From positions 1 to 50,703 of the IMG/VR virus record IMGVR_UViG_3300043399_001247: a stretch of DNA of 50,703 nucleotides. One strand, written 5' to 3'. Of the stretch, positions 14,466-24,072 are shown in pieces (the stretch's first letter is position 1; every line of letters begins with the position of its first letter). The DNA is from a virus. The notes under the pieces are model-generated. The model ran no database searches. It worked only from the letters and a program-made list of their open reading frames with translations, and was not told where the DNA came from. The position numbers and the translations under genes were made by a program.

Positions 14466-16018
14466 TATTCAGCCGCTCCTGCGTTGGGGTCCACGTCGCG
14501 GTAGAGGCCGCGATTGATTTCGTTGAGGCGCTTGGTCTGGCGGGCCTGAGCGCGCTTGAGCGCGTTGTAGGCGTTCTTGATGATGATGCCGCGCTCCTTG
14601 ACGCTGGCGGCGTCGAGGCCTTGCAGCGCTTCCAGCGCCTTGCGCTCGTCGTTGGAGATTGCGCCGGGGAAGGTGTCCTTGAGCTTGGCGAGGGCCTGCG
14701 AGCGGAGCAGGTTTTCCATCGTCCTCGTGGCCACCACCTTGGGGTTGTCGCCCTGGGTCTTCTCGAGCAGCGTGCGCTGAGCCCGGTCGGTGAGTGTGTT
14801 GTCGAAGGTTTGCGGATTGAGCTTGAAGGCCTGGTCCAGCGCTTGCATCGCGGAGCTGGTGGCGCTCAGGGCATCTTCGGTGTCGGTCTTGAGCTTCACT
14901 TCTGCAGGGGTGAGCCGCGCGGCTTGTTGCTCGGCGAGGTCGGTGCGGCGACCGGCCAGGGCTACTTGCGCCTGCGCCACGCCCATCTGAGCGATCATCG
15001 ACTGGATCTGCGTGTTCAGCCGCTCGACGTTTTGGTCGGCGATCTCTTTCACGCGCTTTTGAAACTCGGGGGTGCCGCGCTTGAGGCCTTCGTCGGCGGC
15101 TTGCTTGCCCGCCGTGCTGTCGGCTTCGCCGCTCTTCACGTAGGATTCGATCACCTTGGAGGTCAGTGCGCGAGCGTCCTTCATCTCCTCGCCCGCCAGG
15201 GTGCGCAGCGTGGTGAGGTCTTCCTTGGCGGAGTCGGCGCGCGCCTTGGCCCCCGTGATGGCCAACTGAAGCTTGGCGGCCTTGTCGGCCTTGGCCCCTT
15301 CGCGCTCGGCCTTGGCGACATCGGCCATTTCCTTGCCCGCCAGCGCCAGGTTCTCGGTGAACGCGCCAGTCTTGGTCGGCGAGCCGAACGCTGCGGCCAG
15401 CCGGAAGTAGGTCTCTGCCTTGCTCGGCTTGTTGGAGGTGTCCTCGCTCAGGGCGCGCTCCAAGAGCTTGTTGAAGGCGTCGGTTTCTTTGCTGGCGCGG
15501 GCGCGGGCCGCCTTCAACTCGTCGGCGTAGACCGACTGCTTGGGGGCGTAGCGCGCCAACATCGCCGCCAACTCGGCTGGCATGCCGCCTTCTACCGCTG
15601 CAGCCGCGCGGCCCGCGCCGCCCAAAGCCGTTGCGGGCGCTTCCGTGAGGCCAGCGGGCGCGGCTTCAGCGCGCCGGGGCATCGGTCGGCCGACCATCGG
15701 GCCGAACAGCGCCGCGTCGTCATTCACGCCGTAGGACCCGGAGCCCAACGCGCCGGGCGGATAACCGATCGGGAAAGGCCGCGCATTGGCGGCGATCGGC
15801 GAAGGCAGCTCTGGCGCGGCTTCTTCCATCGGCATCGCGCCGCGCGAGCTGGTCGGGATCGACGGCATCGTCGGAAGCTCAACCGGCTGCAGCTGTCGCT
15901 GCGGCATCACGCTGCCGGATACCGCAGGGACGTAGCCGCCGGATTCAGCGATGCTAGGCAAATTGGCCGGGTTGGCCAAGCCGTAATTCGCCGCCAAGGT
16001 GTTGAGGTCGTTTGCCAT
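14465..16018 (-). CDS. Putative internal virion protein with long coiled coil
   Basis: 517 residues. The first 150 are Pro/Ala/Gly rich and probably disordered. Residues 170-500 form a long Ala/Lys/Glu helix with coiled-coil character (AKAEREGAKADKAAKLQLAI and many similar stretches). It is placed between two other low-complexity virion proteins, so a structural or ejected core protein is most likely. No enzyme motif is present. The start at 16018 is an ATG; the stop overlaps the next ATG. Confidence 0.55.
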   Translation of the reverse strand: MANDLNTLAANYGLANPANLPSIAESGGYVPAVSGSVMPQRQLQPVELPTMPSIPTSSRGAMPMEEAAPELPSPIAANARPFPIGYPPGALGSGSYGVNDDAALFGPMVGRPMPRRAEAAPAGLTEAPATALGGAGRAAAAVEGGMPAELAAMLARYAPKQSVYADELKAARARASKETDAFNKLLERALSEDTSNKPSKAETYFRLAAAFGSPTKTGAFTENLALAGKEMADVAKAEREGAKADKAAKLQLAITGAKARADSAKEDLTTLRTLAGEEMKDARALTSKVIESYVKSGEADSTAGKQAADEGLKRGTPEFQKRVKEIADQNVERLNTQIQSMIAQMGVAQAQVALAGRRTDLAEQQAARLTPAEVKLKTDTEDALSATSSAMQALDQAFKLNPQTFDNTLTDRAQRTLLEKTQGDNPKVVATRTMENLLRSQALAKLKDTFPGAISNDERKALEALQGLDAASVKERGIIIKNAYNALKRAQARQTKRLNEINRGLYRDVDPNAGAAE

Positions 16019-16045
16019 CGGTCTGGTGTTCCTGTTAACCTTGGA

Positions 16046-17413
16046 TCAGGCCTGCTTCAGCCGGGGCTCGGCGGTCTTTGAGCCGAGCCACTTGCACAGC
16101 GGCAATCCAACCGCCATCATCGCGCGACCCACCAGCGAAGGCGCGGCCGCGACGCCCATGCTGCGGGCCATCTCGCGCGACCAAGGCGTGGCAACAATGT
16201 GCGCGAGCTTCGTGACTGCGCGGCCGAACAGATCTTCGCGGCGCATCCAGCGGACAACGTGTCGTGCCCACCGAGCGTAGCCTGCGTAGGTTTCCGGGTG
16301 CAACCGAACGAGGATCTCGCCGAACGCTTGGTCGGCGGCGAAGATTTCCTCGGGCATCAAACCTTGCCGGTGCAACTCGGTGCAAATCATCTTGCTGCCG
16401 CCGTCGCCGCCGCCCCCGTCGCCGCTCGGAGCGACGTTCTCGCCATACGACCCATAGCCGCCGTCGATCGCGCCAGGCGCAGGAGCGCCGCCGGGTGCAG
16501 CGTTTTCGCCGTAGGAGCCGAAGCCGCCGGAGTCGTATCCGATGTTGCTTGCGCCGCTGCCGAGAGAGGCGTTGTATTCAGCGGCAGCTTGTTGCGCGGC
16601 TTGTGCGTTGCTGATCGTCGGCACAGCGTCTTCAACCGGCGCGGCGGCTTGCTGCCCGATCAAGTTCGCCACCAAGCCGTTCGTCAGTGACAGATTGGCC
16701 GCATTGGGCGTGACGTTCGCGGGCAACCCGGTCGGAGTCAGCAAGTTGCCGAAGTGATCGTATTGCGCCATGTAGTTGGCGAGCAGGTTGCCGTTGGCGA
16801 CGTCTTTGGCCAACTGAACGTCCTCCGGCACCAGCGCATTCTGGATCATTCCGGGGATGGTGTAGCCGAAGATGTTTTGGCCTAATTGCGTGATCGCGGC
16901 CATCGTCGGGTGCATGGAGTAGTATTGCGCCTGCTCCAGCGGGCTCATGTTGCCCCAGGCCGCAGCAGCGTCGTCTGCGGGACCGGATGTTGGCCCTTCA
17001 ATGTAGCTCGAGGCCGCGCCGCCAGCAGCGGGCCGCAACGCAGCGAGCGGCGCGGTTGCAGCGGGCACGGCGGGAGCAGGAGTGGCTGGCGCGGCGTTGG
17101 AATAAGTCGGCTCTTGCAGCGCCGTCAATGGGGAGGGGGCTTGCGGTGTCGGGGCCGTCGGGGCATAACCCGGCGCAGGAGCCGCGCCCGGCATGCCAGG
17201 AGCGGGCGCGCCCATCGGCCGCAGCGCAGCGAACTGCGGCATGGCGTAATACGGGTTGACGCTGTTGATCTGATTCAAGAAGTCTTGCTTGTACTTCTTG
17301 TACAACTCCTGATCCGCGCCGTAACCTTCCGTGCCGGGGGCCGCGCCGGTGTAAGAAATCGCGGGCGAGCGCACGCCGTACATTTGCATCAATCGGTCGA
17401 GTTCGTATCCCAT
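16046..17413 (-). CDS. Low-complexity virion protein with conserved C-terminal domain
   Basis: 455 residues. Residues 60-140 are Pro/Ala rich, and residues 295-340 contain a near-perfect tandem (GSYGENAAPGGAPAP and GSYGENVAPSGDGG) followed by a poly-Gly hinge. The last 110 residues are a compact helical domain, KMICTELHRQGLMPEEIFAADQ to the end, with HPETYAGYARWARHVVRWM. That domain also occurs alone or at the end of other phage virion proteins, with an unknown function. The hinge suggests two independent parts. It is probably part of the virion and may be injected with the genome. Confidence 0.6.
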   Translation of the reverse strand: MGYELDRLMQMYGVRSPAISYTGAAPGTEGYGADQELYKKYKQDFLNQINSVNPYYAMPQFAALRPMGAPAPGMPGAAPAPGYAPTAPTPQAPSPLTALQEPTYSNAAPATPAPAVPAATAPLAALRPAAGGAASSYIEGPTSGPADDAAAAWGNMSPLEQAQYYSMHPTMAAITQLGQNIFGYTIPGMIQNALVPEDVQLAKDVANGNLLANYMAQYDHFGNLLTPTGLPANVTPNAANLSLTNGLVANLIGQQAAAPVEDAVPTISNAQAAQQAAAEYNASLGSGASNIGYDSGGFGSYGENAAPGGAPAPGAIDGGYGSYGENVAPSGDGGGGDGGSKMICTELHRQGLMPEEIFAADQAFGEILVRLHPETYAGYARWARHVVRWMRREDLFGRAVTKLAHIVATPWSREMARSMGVAAAPSLVGRAMMAVGLPLCKWLGSKTAEPRLKQA

Positions 17414-17425
17414 GGCTGCGGTTCC

Positions 17426-18616
17426 TTAGCCCGTGAGGCCTTTGTAAGTGTACAACCCCGCAGCCAACTGGCTCAGCGGCGAAGGCGAATACGTCGCTCC
17501 CGTTGTCGAGCCGGACTGCGTGGTGACTGTTGGGGTGATCGGCGCCATGCCGCGCACCTGAGTGCTGAGCCAGTCGAGCTGGCGCTGCGGATAGAGCATC
17601 TGGTCTTGGTATTGGCTGTACGCGGCGTCGAGTTGCCTTTGCAGCTGCGACTGTTCGCCGATGCCGGCAGATTCCAACGCCGCCACGTCGGCCGTGCGCA
17701 TCTGTTGCCCCTGCAGCTGCAAGTTGGCCAGTTGTTGCAACGCGCCGAGTTGACGGTTGATGTCGCCCGCTTGAGCGCCTTGCATCGCGGTCGCCGCGCC
17801 CAACCCGAGCTGTTGCTGTTGCTGCCCGGCCTGCGTGAGCGCGGTGCCCAGCGAGCCGAGCCCGGACATCTCCTGCCCGGCCAAGGAGCCTGCCGAAGCG
17901 CCCAGTTGCGCCTGGCGGCTGAGGTCGGTTTGCGCCGCACCCAGGGCTTGTCCGTAGCCTTGCTGGAGCGCTTGCGCCTGCTGACCGAGGATCGACTCTT
18001 GCGTGTCGCGCAGCGCGCGCGAACCGAACTCTCCCATGCGGCCCGAACCGAACTGCCCTGCGCGGATGAACTGGTCACTCACGGCGGGGAGCAGGTTTTC
18101 GCTCAGGTTGCGGGTGCCCAGTTGCGCGATGCGGTTGGTGACGGCTTCGTTGTACGGGTTCATGTACCCGCCCACCGTGTCGGCGGCAGAACGGCTGGCG
18201 GCGGCCATGTAAGGCTGCGCCGCGCCCGTGACGCTGATGTCGCCCGCGCGGCCGTAGAGGCCTTGACCGCTGGCGAGGTTGCCTGCAGCCAGCTCGGGCT
18301 GGAGATAAGCCCCCTGCGCCGCGCCCAGCGCGCCCGCAGTGCCCTGCTCGCTGAGGCTTTGCGTGCCCAGATTCGCCAGGTTCATCGCGGGCTGGAACGC
18401 GCCTTGGTTTTGTTGCACCTGCTGGTAGGCTTGCTGCTGCAGCGGCGAGAACTCCGCGACGCGGGGCATGGAGTACGCCTGGTAGGGCGCGTTGGCGACG
18501 CCCGTGGCCAGCTGGATCTGGTTGTAGATCGCGTCCTGCATCCACTTGGGGGTCTCGGTGGAGCTGGTCGTGTAGCTGGTGGCCGTTTGCGGCGTGCCTT
18601 GGAAGAGGCTTCCCAT
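17426..18616 (-). CDS. Gln/Ala-rich virion structural protein
   Basis: 396 residues, extremely rich in Gln, Ala and Gly (QQQAYQQVQQNQGAFQPAM; AGQQQQQLGLGAATAM). The N terminus (GTPQTATSYTTSSTETPKWM) and the phrase MPRVAEFSPLQQQAYQQV are typical of a structural protein family in podovirus-like phages. It is a long helical, possibly rod-like, protein with no catalytic motif. It is transcribed with the neighbours on both sides at 2-12 bp spacing. Confidence 0.6.
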   Translation of the reverse strand: MGSLFQGTPQTATSYTTSSTETPKWMQDAIYNQIQLATGVANAPYQAYSMPRVAEFSPLQQQAYQQVQQNQGAFQPAMNLANLGTQSLSEQGTAGALGAAQGAYLQPELAAGNLASGQGLYGRAGDISVTGAAQPYMAAASRSAADTVGGYMNPYNEAVTNRIAQLGTRNLSENLLPAVSDQFIRAGQFGSGRMGEFGSRALRDTQESILGQQAQALQQGYGQALGAAQTDLSRQAQLGASAGSLAGQEMSGLGSLGTALTQAGQQQQQLGLGAATAMQGAQAGDINRQLGALQQLANLQLQGQQMRTADVAALESAGIGEQSQLQRQLDAAYSQYQDQMLYPQRQLDWLSTQVRGMAPITPTVTTQSGSTTGATYSPSPLSQLAAGLYTYKGLTG

Positions 18617-18618
18617 GA

Positions 18619-20391
18619 TTAGTTCATCCCTTTGAGGTAGGCGAGCGGGCTCTTGGCGTCGGGGCTGAATTGGCCGCGAGAGAGCTTTTTGCCTTTGTGT
18701 TGCCGGATCTTGGCGCGCATGTCGTCCAGGCGGCGCGCGCCTTCTTTGTTCGACCCGTCTCCGAGCAGCGCAACCGTTTCAGCGTCCATCACGTATTCCC
18801 CGTCCGACAGCCGCGCATCGATCGTGTCGTCGCGGCCCGAGCCGCCCCCACTCATCAGCTGTCCCGCTGCGGCCAGCGCACCACCCCGGGCCAAGCGCGG
18901 CACATCAACACTGTACGCGCCCGAGGAAATAGTGTTCCAATTTTGCGCCATGAACCGCCCGAGGTCCATGCCCGCCGAGGATGCGTCACGCTGCATCCGT
19001 TGCCAGTCGAAGCGCTGCGACGGGCGGTTGAAGTATTCTTGCTGCGCCGGGGAGAGCTGGGCGACCGCCTGCTGCGGGTTTTGCTGCCCGCCGAGCGAGC
19101 TGAGGAGTGAAGCCCCGGCCAGGAGTTGGCTGGGGTTCAGGTTGCCGAGCATGCCGCCGACCTTGCTGGCCATCCCGCCCAGCGTATTGGGCGCAGGCGC
19201 TGCGCCGGGAGCGGCACCCATGGTAGGGGCGCTCGGCGCTTGAAAACCCAGCCCTGAGCCTTCCTGCGGCAGCATCTGCGGCCCGTAAGGCGCTGCGCCG
19301 CCCGTCAGCGAATAATCTGCCGCGCCGCCGAGCGGGGAGCGCAACCCTTCCAGCACCGCGTCGGAAGGCTTCAGCCCCGTGCCGGTCGGGCCTTTTGTGC
19401 CGAACATTCGGCCGCCGCCCATTCCGGCAGCCAACCCGCTCAGGCCGCCGCCGAGCAGGGCTTCGCGCGGGGTGTAGCCCGCCGTGAGCATGTTGCCGAA
19501 GGTCTGGCCCCCAGCGCCGAGCGCGCCGCCCACCTGTCCTGCGGCGGAACCAATTCCCGCTCCAGCCGCACCGGCCAGAGCGCCGCGCAGCGGGTTGCCG
19601 CCGGTCAGAGCGCTGGAGAGCGCCCCGGTCAACCCGCCGCCCAAGATGCCTTGGGCGCCCGAGCTGAGGCCCAAGCCCAACGCATCGCTCACTCCGGAGC
19701 CGAGCAGGGGGCCCAGGCCGCCGCTCAGGCCGCCCATCAGCGCGCCGCGCAACGGGTCGCCCCCGGTGACGGCGGAGGTGAGGCCGCCGATGGCGGCTTG
19801 CCCCAGCATCGCAGCAGCGGTCCCGCTCGCCCCCAGCGCGGTGCCGATCGCCGTCCCCAGGCCGGGGGCGACCACCGAGAGCACGATCGGCGCAGCGACC
19901 TTGAGCAAGTCCTTCAGGAAGCCGAACTCGGGCAGGCCGGTGCGCGGGTTGATTTGGCCGGAACCACCCATCGAGCGGAGCATGGCGGCTTCGCGCGGGT
20001 TGATGTGGGCGAGCATTGTGTCGCCGCCCCGGCCTTGCGCGGCGATTGCGCGCGCAGCAGAAGCCAAGCCGCCTCGAGCGAATTCTTCCTGCCCGCCGCC
20101 CGCGCCCGCCCGCGCCCGCAACTCGCGCATGACGGCCAACATCGAGAGCAGCAGCGTTGCGTTGAACTGGCGCGGCGCGTCAGATTCGTCGATCAACCCG
20201 TCTTCAATCGCCTTGCGCCGCACATCGCCCCAAGCCTCGGGGTTCTCGAGCGCAAACTCCAGCAGCTGGATCAGCTCGTCCAGGCCTTCCGGGGTGATGG
20301 GCATGTCGCCCACGCGAGCTTGAATCTCGTCCGCCGCGCGCATGACGTTGGGGTCTTGCTGCGCCAGTTGGATGACTTCTTGCTTGTTCAT
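18619..20391 (-). CDS. Gly-rich virion structural protein
   Basis: 590 residues. The N-terminal 115 residues are a helical domain (MNKQEVIQLAQQDPNVMRAA). Residues 160-340 are an extended Gly/Ala/Leu region with repeated GNPLRGAL and GDPLRGALMGGLSGG units. The C-terminal 90 residues carry DDTIDARLSDGEYVMDAETV, a motif that recurs in phage virion proteins close to sites of tail or ejection assembly. The repeated hydrophobic glycine zippers could form membrane-active helices. The function in the virion is inferred. Confidence 0.65.
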   Translation of the reverse strand: MNKQEVIQLAQQDPNVMRAADEIQARVGDMPITPEGLDELIQLLEFALENPEAWGDVRRKAIEDGLIDESDAPRQFNATLLLSMLAVMRELRARAGAGGGQEEFARGGLASAARAIAAQGRGGDTMLAHINPREAAMLRSMGGSGQINPRTGLPEFGFLKDLLKVAAPIVLSVVAPGLGTAIGTALGASGTAAAMLGQAAIGGLTSAVTGGDPLRGALMGGLSGGLGPLLGSGVSDALGLGLSSGAQGILGGGLTGALSSALTGGNPLRGALAGAAGAGIGSAAGQVGGALGAGGQTFGNMLTAGYTPREALLGGGLSGLAAGMGGGRMFGTKGPTGTGLKPSDAVLEGLRSPLGGAADYSLTGGAAPYGPQMLPQEGSGLGFQAPSAPTMGAAPGAAPAPNTLGGMASKVGGMLGNLNPSQLLAGASLLSSLGGQQNPQQAVAQLSPAQQEYFNRPSQRFDWQRMQRDASSAGMDLGRFMAQNWNTISSGAYSVDVPRLARGGALAAAGQLMSGGGSGRDDTIDARLSDGEYVMDAETVALLGDGSNKEGARRLDDMRAKIRQHKGKKLSRGQFSPDAKSPLAYLKGMN

Positions 20392-20403
20392 GTTCGTTCT
20401 CGC

Positions 20404-20634
20404 TCAGGAAAGACCTTGCACAAAGCGCTCGGCCCACATGCGCCAGTCGGTATAAGGCGCTGGGTCCGGCAGGTTGCGCCCCAGCGTTGTGTTGTTGAAG
20501 AACTGCATGGCCCAGGACTGCCATTGCTTTTCTTCCAGCAGCCGCCCGAACGAGCCGTAGGGGTCGAGGTCTTGGCAGATGCAATCTGCCCAGTCCGTGA
20601 GGTGCAACCCTTGCGGGCGGGTGACCGAAATCAT
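20404..20634 (-). CDS. Small conserved virion-cluster protein
   Basis: 76 residues with many aromatics (WADCICQDLDPYGSFGRLLE; WQSWAMQFFNNTTLG; DWRMWAERFVQGLS). Small proteins of this look follow the tail hub gene in several podovirus-like genomes, where they may bridge hub and tail parts. It overlaps the hub gene by 4 bp, so the two are translationally coupled. The function is not known. Confidence 0.6.
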   Translation of the reverse strand: MISVTRPQGLHLTDWADCICQDLDPYGSFGRLLEEKQWQSWAMQFFNNTTLGRNLPDPAPYTDWRMWAERFVQGLS

Positions 20635-22160
20635 GCGGCCGCCCCCAGTGAGGTCTTGTCGCCCGGCTCCAGGTGACCAATGATCTGGCCCATCTGGTAG
20701 TTGCCGCCCACCGCGTTGCTCTCGAACCGCACGCGCAACTCGCGGCGCTGCTCCTTGAGCACCACAATCTCTTCGTGCGGCGCGGCGGGCGTTTCCGGGA
20801 ACACGTAGGCGCGGGAAACAATCTCCTTGGCGCGGGCGTTGGCGCGGCCCGTCACGCGCACCGACATCGGCCCGCTCTGCACAAAGTCGGGTTCGATCTG
20901 CGTGAGCCGCAGCGCGGAGTTCTGCCCCTGCACCAAGGCGCTCAGGTCCGCCGTTTCAAAGTAACTTTGCACCGGGGCGATGCGTTGCCCGTCGATCTCG
21001 TCGGTGCCGCGCTCGTGGATCCAGACGCGGTATCCGCTCGGGGTGGGAACGCAGTCGGTGAGGATCGGCGCGGAAAAAGCGTTGTTGAACTCACCGCTGG
21101 CGCGGCCCGAGGCGGGCAGCGCGGTGTCGTACCAAGAGTTCTCGCGCACATTGTAGATCAGGGCGTGGGTGCACTCGGTCGCGTCGCCGCGCGGGTAGCA
21201 CCACCAGATCTCCCCGTACCGAGGCACCTTGAACGCGAACACCTTGGAGCGCTGCTGGTTGTTGAGGTTGTCGAAGAACCAGTTGAGGTTCATCTGGTTG
21301 GGCACCTCGCGCACCACCCCGTTGAACATCATGAACCGGTCCACGCCGCACCAGAAGAAGATGCCGTCGTAGTCCACCACGCATTGGCTGGACATGATGG
21401 AAGTTTCGGTGGCGATCACGTCGTATTGGAACGCCGTCGCGCTGCCGCTGAACGAGGCGCGGATCACCGCGTCGTACGCCCAGAACAGCCCTGCCGGGGC
21501 GTTGCCCGCGCCCGCGCGCAGCGGCATGCCCTTCACGATCTTCTGGCCCCAGGGGCGCGCAATGTTGCTGCCCGCGCCGGTCAGGTCGGCGGGGTCGCCC
21601 GCGACGGAGTGGCCAATGATGCCGTCGGTGCCGTAGTAGAACAGGTAGGGGTGCAGCACGACGACGCCGCCCGTGGCGTTGCCGCTGGCCGGGAGCGTGA
21701 TCTCCGTGAGCGGCGCTGTGCCCAGGTTGTCGCCGATGAAAATCTGCCCGCCCGCGTCATTGCACACGCAACCCAGGTTGGGCGCCACGTGCGCGATCAA
21801 GCCGTTGCTCGACCCGCTGGGGTCGAACATGTACTGAAACATCCACTGGTTCTCCGCGCTGTCTGCGAGCGTCGTCGGGGTGCGGTCGCTGATCACGGAA
21901 GCGTTGCCGCTGGAATCAATCGTGAACCGCTCGAGCGTCGTGGCCGAGCCGCTGTGGCAATACTGGACGCCTTGTTGCGTGTAGCTCGTGAAGCCGCGCG
22001 AGATCTCGGTGAGATACTTGCTGATCGAGCGATACCCGCCGACCTTGCGCGGCAGCCCGCGCTGGAATCGCACCCACTGGCCGTCGGTGTAGAAATCACC
22101 TTCGAACCGGGTGCCGTCGCGCTTGATTCCGGCCTGCGAGCGCAGGATCGTCGTGGGCAT
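20631..22160 (-). CDS. Tail hub / head-completion protein (P22 gp10-like)
   Basis: 509 residues, nearly all beta strand. It starts with MPTTILRSQAGIKRDGTRFEGDFYTDGQWVR and repeats blade-like units (GLFWAYDAVIRASFSG; GIFFWCGVDRFMMFNGVVRE; GEIWWCYPRGD), as expected for the beta-propeller hub that plugs the portal and carries the tail needle in P22-like phages. The assignment rests on fold pattern, length and position near the adaptor and fibre genes. It is coupled to the upstream fibre gene by a 1-bp overlap. Confidence 0.65.
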   Translation of the reverse strand: MPTTILRSQAGIKRDGTRFEGDFYTDGQWVRFQRGLPRKVGGYRSISKYLTEISRGFTSYTQQGVQYCHSGSATTLERFTIDSSGNASVISDRTPTTLADSAENQWMFQYMFDPSGSSNGLIAHVAPNLGCVCNDAGGQIFIGDNLGTAPLTEITLPASGNATGGVVVLHPYLFYYGTDGIIGHSVAGDPADLTGAGSNIARPWGQKIVKGMPLRAGAGNAPAGLFWAYDAVIRASFSGSATAFQYDVIATETSIMSSQCVVDYDGIFFWCGVDRFMMFNGVVREVPNQMNLNWFFDNLNNQQRSKVFAFKVPRYGEIWWCYPRGDATECTHALIYNVRENSWYDTALPASGRASGEFNNAFSAPILTDCVPTPSGYRVWIHERGTDEIDGQRIAPVQSYFETADLSALVQGQNSALRLTQIEPDFVQSGPMSVRVTGRANARAKEIVSRAYVFPETPAAPHEEIVVLKEQRRELRVRFESNAVGGNYQMGQIIGHLEPGDKTSLGAAA

Positions 22161-23359
22161 CAGAAGTCTCCGCCGATGACCACCCCGGCGGGCGCGATGC
22201 CCAACGCGGAATAAGCCGCGCCCTGGTCCACAGCGGTGAACAACGCGTCGCCGACCGAGGTGGCCCCGAGGTTGATCCGCGCGGCGGAGGCCGTGATGGC
22301 GCCAGTGCCGCCTTGGTTGACCGCGATCGGCAAGCTGATCGTGCTCGTGTCAGCATCCACGACATTGGTGCCGTCGCAATAGAAGATCGCGCGCTGACCG
22401 GAAGAGATTGTCTGCCCGGTTCCGGCTGCGGTCTTCACCGTCAGGGTGTAAGCGCCCGTCGTCTGGTTGCTCACCCAGTACTGCTGCACCGTGGCGGGAA
22501 CGATGATGATGCGGTTGCCGGTCAGAGCGCCAGTGAAGTTGTACGCGATTCGGTTCAGCTCGGCGGCGGAGAGTGTGTAGTTGCCCGTGCCGGAGACGTC
22601 GATGGAGGTGTAATCGAACGCGAAGACGGCTTGTTGGCCGAAGCCGATCGTGTAAAAGTTCACCCCGTCAGAAGCGATGATCGCGCTGTCGCCGGGCTGA
22701 AAGCTCTTGGTCGCCGCGCCGTCGATCGTTGGCGTGCCCGAAGGGTCAACAGTCACCGCGCCAGAGCCGCTGTTGCGGAAGTAGATGAACCAGTTGTTGC
22801 CCACGCTCACAGCGGAAGGCAGCGTGAGCGTGCCGCTGGCGCCCACCCAGTTGAACATTCGCGCGCGGTCGTTCACCCCGGCGGAATAATCACTGTTGAA
22901 ATCGCTGATTGGCACCGACTGGCTCAGCATGGTGCCCACGGCGACAATGCCCGTGCCGGCCAGGGAGCTGGCGTTCACCTGGCTGACAGAAGCGCCATAC
23001 TGCAGCGCGCGCCAAGTGCCTGCGGCGGTCGCGTTGCCGGAGAGATACACCTGCCAGAGCGTGCCCGAGGCAACCGTGACGACCTGCACCCCGTCTGCGT
23101 TGCGCACCGTCACGGTGTTGGCGCTCAGGTTGTTGAACAGGATCGTCTCGCCCGTGCTCGCCTCGTTGGCGGCGGGGAGCCGGATGCTGCGCCCGGCGTT
23201 GGAGGACGCGATGTCGATTATCTTGGTGGCGAAGGGGCCAGAGGAGGCTGTCTCCTCGGGCCAATTGAGCGTCACATCCGCCGTGAGCGTCAGCGACGAA
23301 TAGCTGACCTCGCTCGGGTAGATGTTGGCGCCGCCGAAGACGTCGGTGTACGTGGTCAT
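22160..23359 (-). CDS. Beta-rich tail fibre or tail needle protein
   Basis: 399 residues rich in Thr, Ser, Gly and Asn with short regular beta repeats (GTLTLPSAVSVGNNWFIYF; GAYTLTVKTAAGTGQTI; GNYTLSAAELNRIAYNFTG). It ends with the phage fibre motif VNQGGTGAITASAARINLGA, which is also found in other tail fibre genes of this window. It is therefore probably a trimeric fibre or spike component. No enzymatic or intramolecular chaperone motif is seen. Confidence 0.65.
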   Translation of the reverse strand: MTTYTDVFGGANIYPSEVSYSSLTLTADVTLNWPEETASSGPFATKIIDIASSNAGRSIRLPAANEASTGETILFNNLSANTVTVRNADGVQVVTVASGTLWQVYLSGNATAAGTWRALQYGASVSQVNASSLAGTGIVAVGTMLSQSVPISDFNSDYSAGVNDRARMFNWVGASGTLTLPSAVSVGNNWFIYFRNSGSGAVTVDPSGTPTIDGAATKSFQPGDSAIIASDGVNFYTIGFGQQAVFAFDYTSIDVSGTGNYTLSAAELNRIAYNFTGALTGNRIIIVPATVQQYWVSNQTTGAYTLTVKTAAGTGQTISSGQRAIFYCDGTNVVDADTSTISLPIAVNQGGTGAITASAARINLGATSVGDALFTAVDQGAAYSALGIAPAGVVIGGDF

Positions 23360-23988
23360 TAAACTTCACTCCTCGCAGCGGCTCGGTCGAGCACGCGCTT
23401 CATGTCCTCGCCGCCGAGGCTTTGCGCGGCGCGGTCGTACATCGTCTGCCAGGTGCCGATCCGCTCGTCGTTCTTCAAGAACGGGGTCGCCTCCAACAGC
23501 GTTGCATACGTGAGCGCGTCCGGCGCGTAGTTGGTCAACCAGTTTTCCTGATTGTCGTCGTCCAAGAACTGCGGCTGCTCGTAATACATGACCTGCAGCG
23601 TCTTGATTTCGTTGGGTGTCGGCACCAGCAGCCAATGCTGGTAGTCGTAGTCCGCATAGAACTCGGGCGCGTCCGTCGCGGCTTCGTCGGGCCAGTAGTT
23701 GCGGCAGTATTCGTAACTGCGCGCGAAGATCGGCCTTCCGTCCACCGTCATCGAGATCGTGTCGCGCCACCGGTCGGGCTTGCGATACGCGGCCAAGCCG
23801 ACTTGCAACGGAGTTGTCACCGCTCGCACAAAGCCCAGGATCTTCAGGTCGCGCGCAATGCGCCGCTCGGCGAGCGTGACGAGGCGCGGCAGCTGCTCGT
23901 AGACGATGGGGTCGCTTTCGGCCGTGAAGCCGCGCTCGAGATAACGCCGCGCGTCCTCCAGCAAGCTCGCATACGTCATCTTGTACAT
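23359..23988 (-). CDS. Head-tail adaptor protein (SU10 adaptor-like)
   Basis: 209 residues. The N-terminal helices (MYKMTYASLLEDARRYLERG; YEQLPRLVTLAERRIARDL), a beta insertion (YRKPDRWRDTISMTVDGRPI), and AYEYCRN-like and LQVMYYEQPQFL elements match adaptor proteins that bind under the portal in SU10/P22-type short-tailed phages. The start is the ATG at 23988, with GGAG 7 bp upstream. It heads a leftward gene run with its own promoter at 24039-24067. Confidence 0.75.
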   Translation of the reverse strand: MYKMTYASLLEDARRYLERGFTAESDPIVYEQLPRLVTLAERRIARDLKILGFVRAVTTPLQVGLAAYRKPDRWRDTISMTVDGRPIFARSYEYCRNYWPDEAATDAPEFYADYDYQHWLLVPTPNEIKTLQVMYYEQPQFLDDDNQENWLTNYAPDALTYATLLEATPFLKNDERIGTWQTMYDRAAQSLGGEDMKRVLDRAAARSEV

Positions 23989-24010
23989 GGTGACTCCAAT
24001 GTTGACTGAA

Positions 24011-24025
24011 GCCGCTGATGCAGCG
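24011..24025 (-). repeat. 15-bp leader element, copy 1
   Basis: GCCGCTGATGCAGCG (plus strand) is identical to the copy at 32541-32555. It lies 13 bp downstream of the -10 box, about where transcription starts. It contains CGCTG-atg-CAGCG, which can fold as a 5-bp hairpin at the 5' end of the mRNA or serve as an operator. Confidence 0.6.
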
Positions 24026-24038
24026 AGCGCCTGGCCGA

Positions 24039-24067
24039 ATTATGCTGCGTAAGTGTGTTCACGGCAA
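24039..24067 (-). promoter_or_regulatory. Leftward sigma-70-type promoter for the adaptor/hub/ejection run
   Basis: On the minus strand, TTGCCG (24062-24067), a spacer of exactly 17 bp and CATAAT (24039-24044). It lies in the 84-bp gap between the lysis gene and the adaptor gene. Three other promoters in the window share this form. Confidence 0.65.
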
Positions 24068-24072
24068 CCCGA

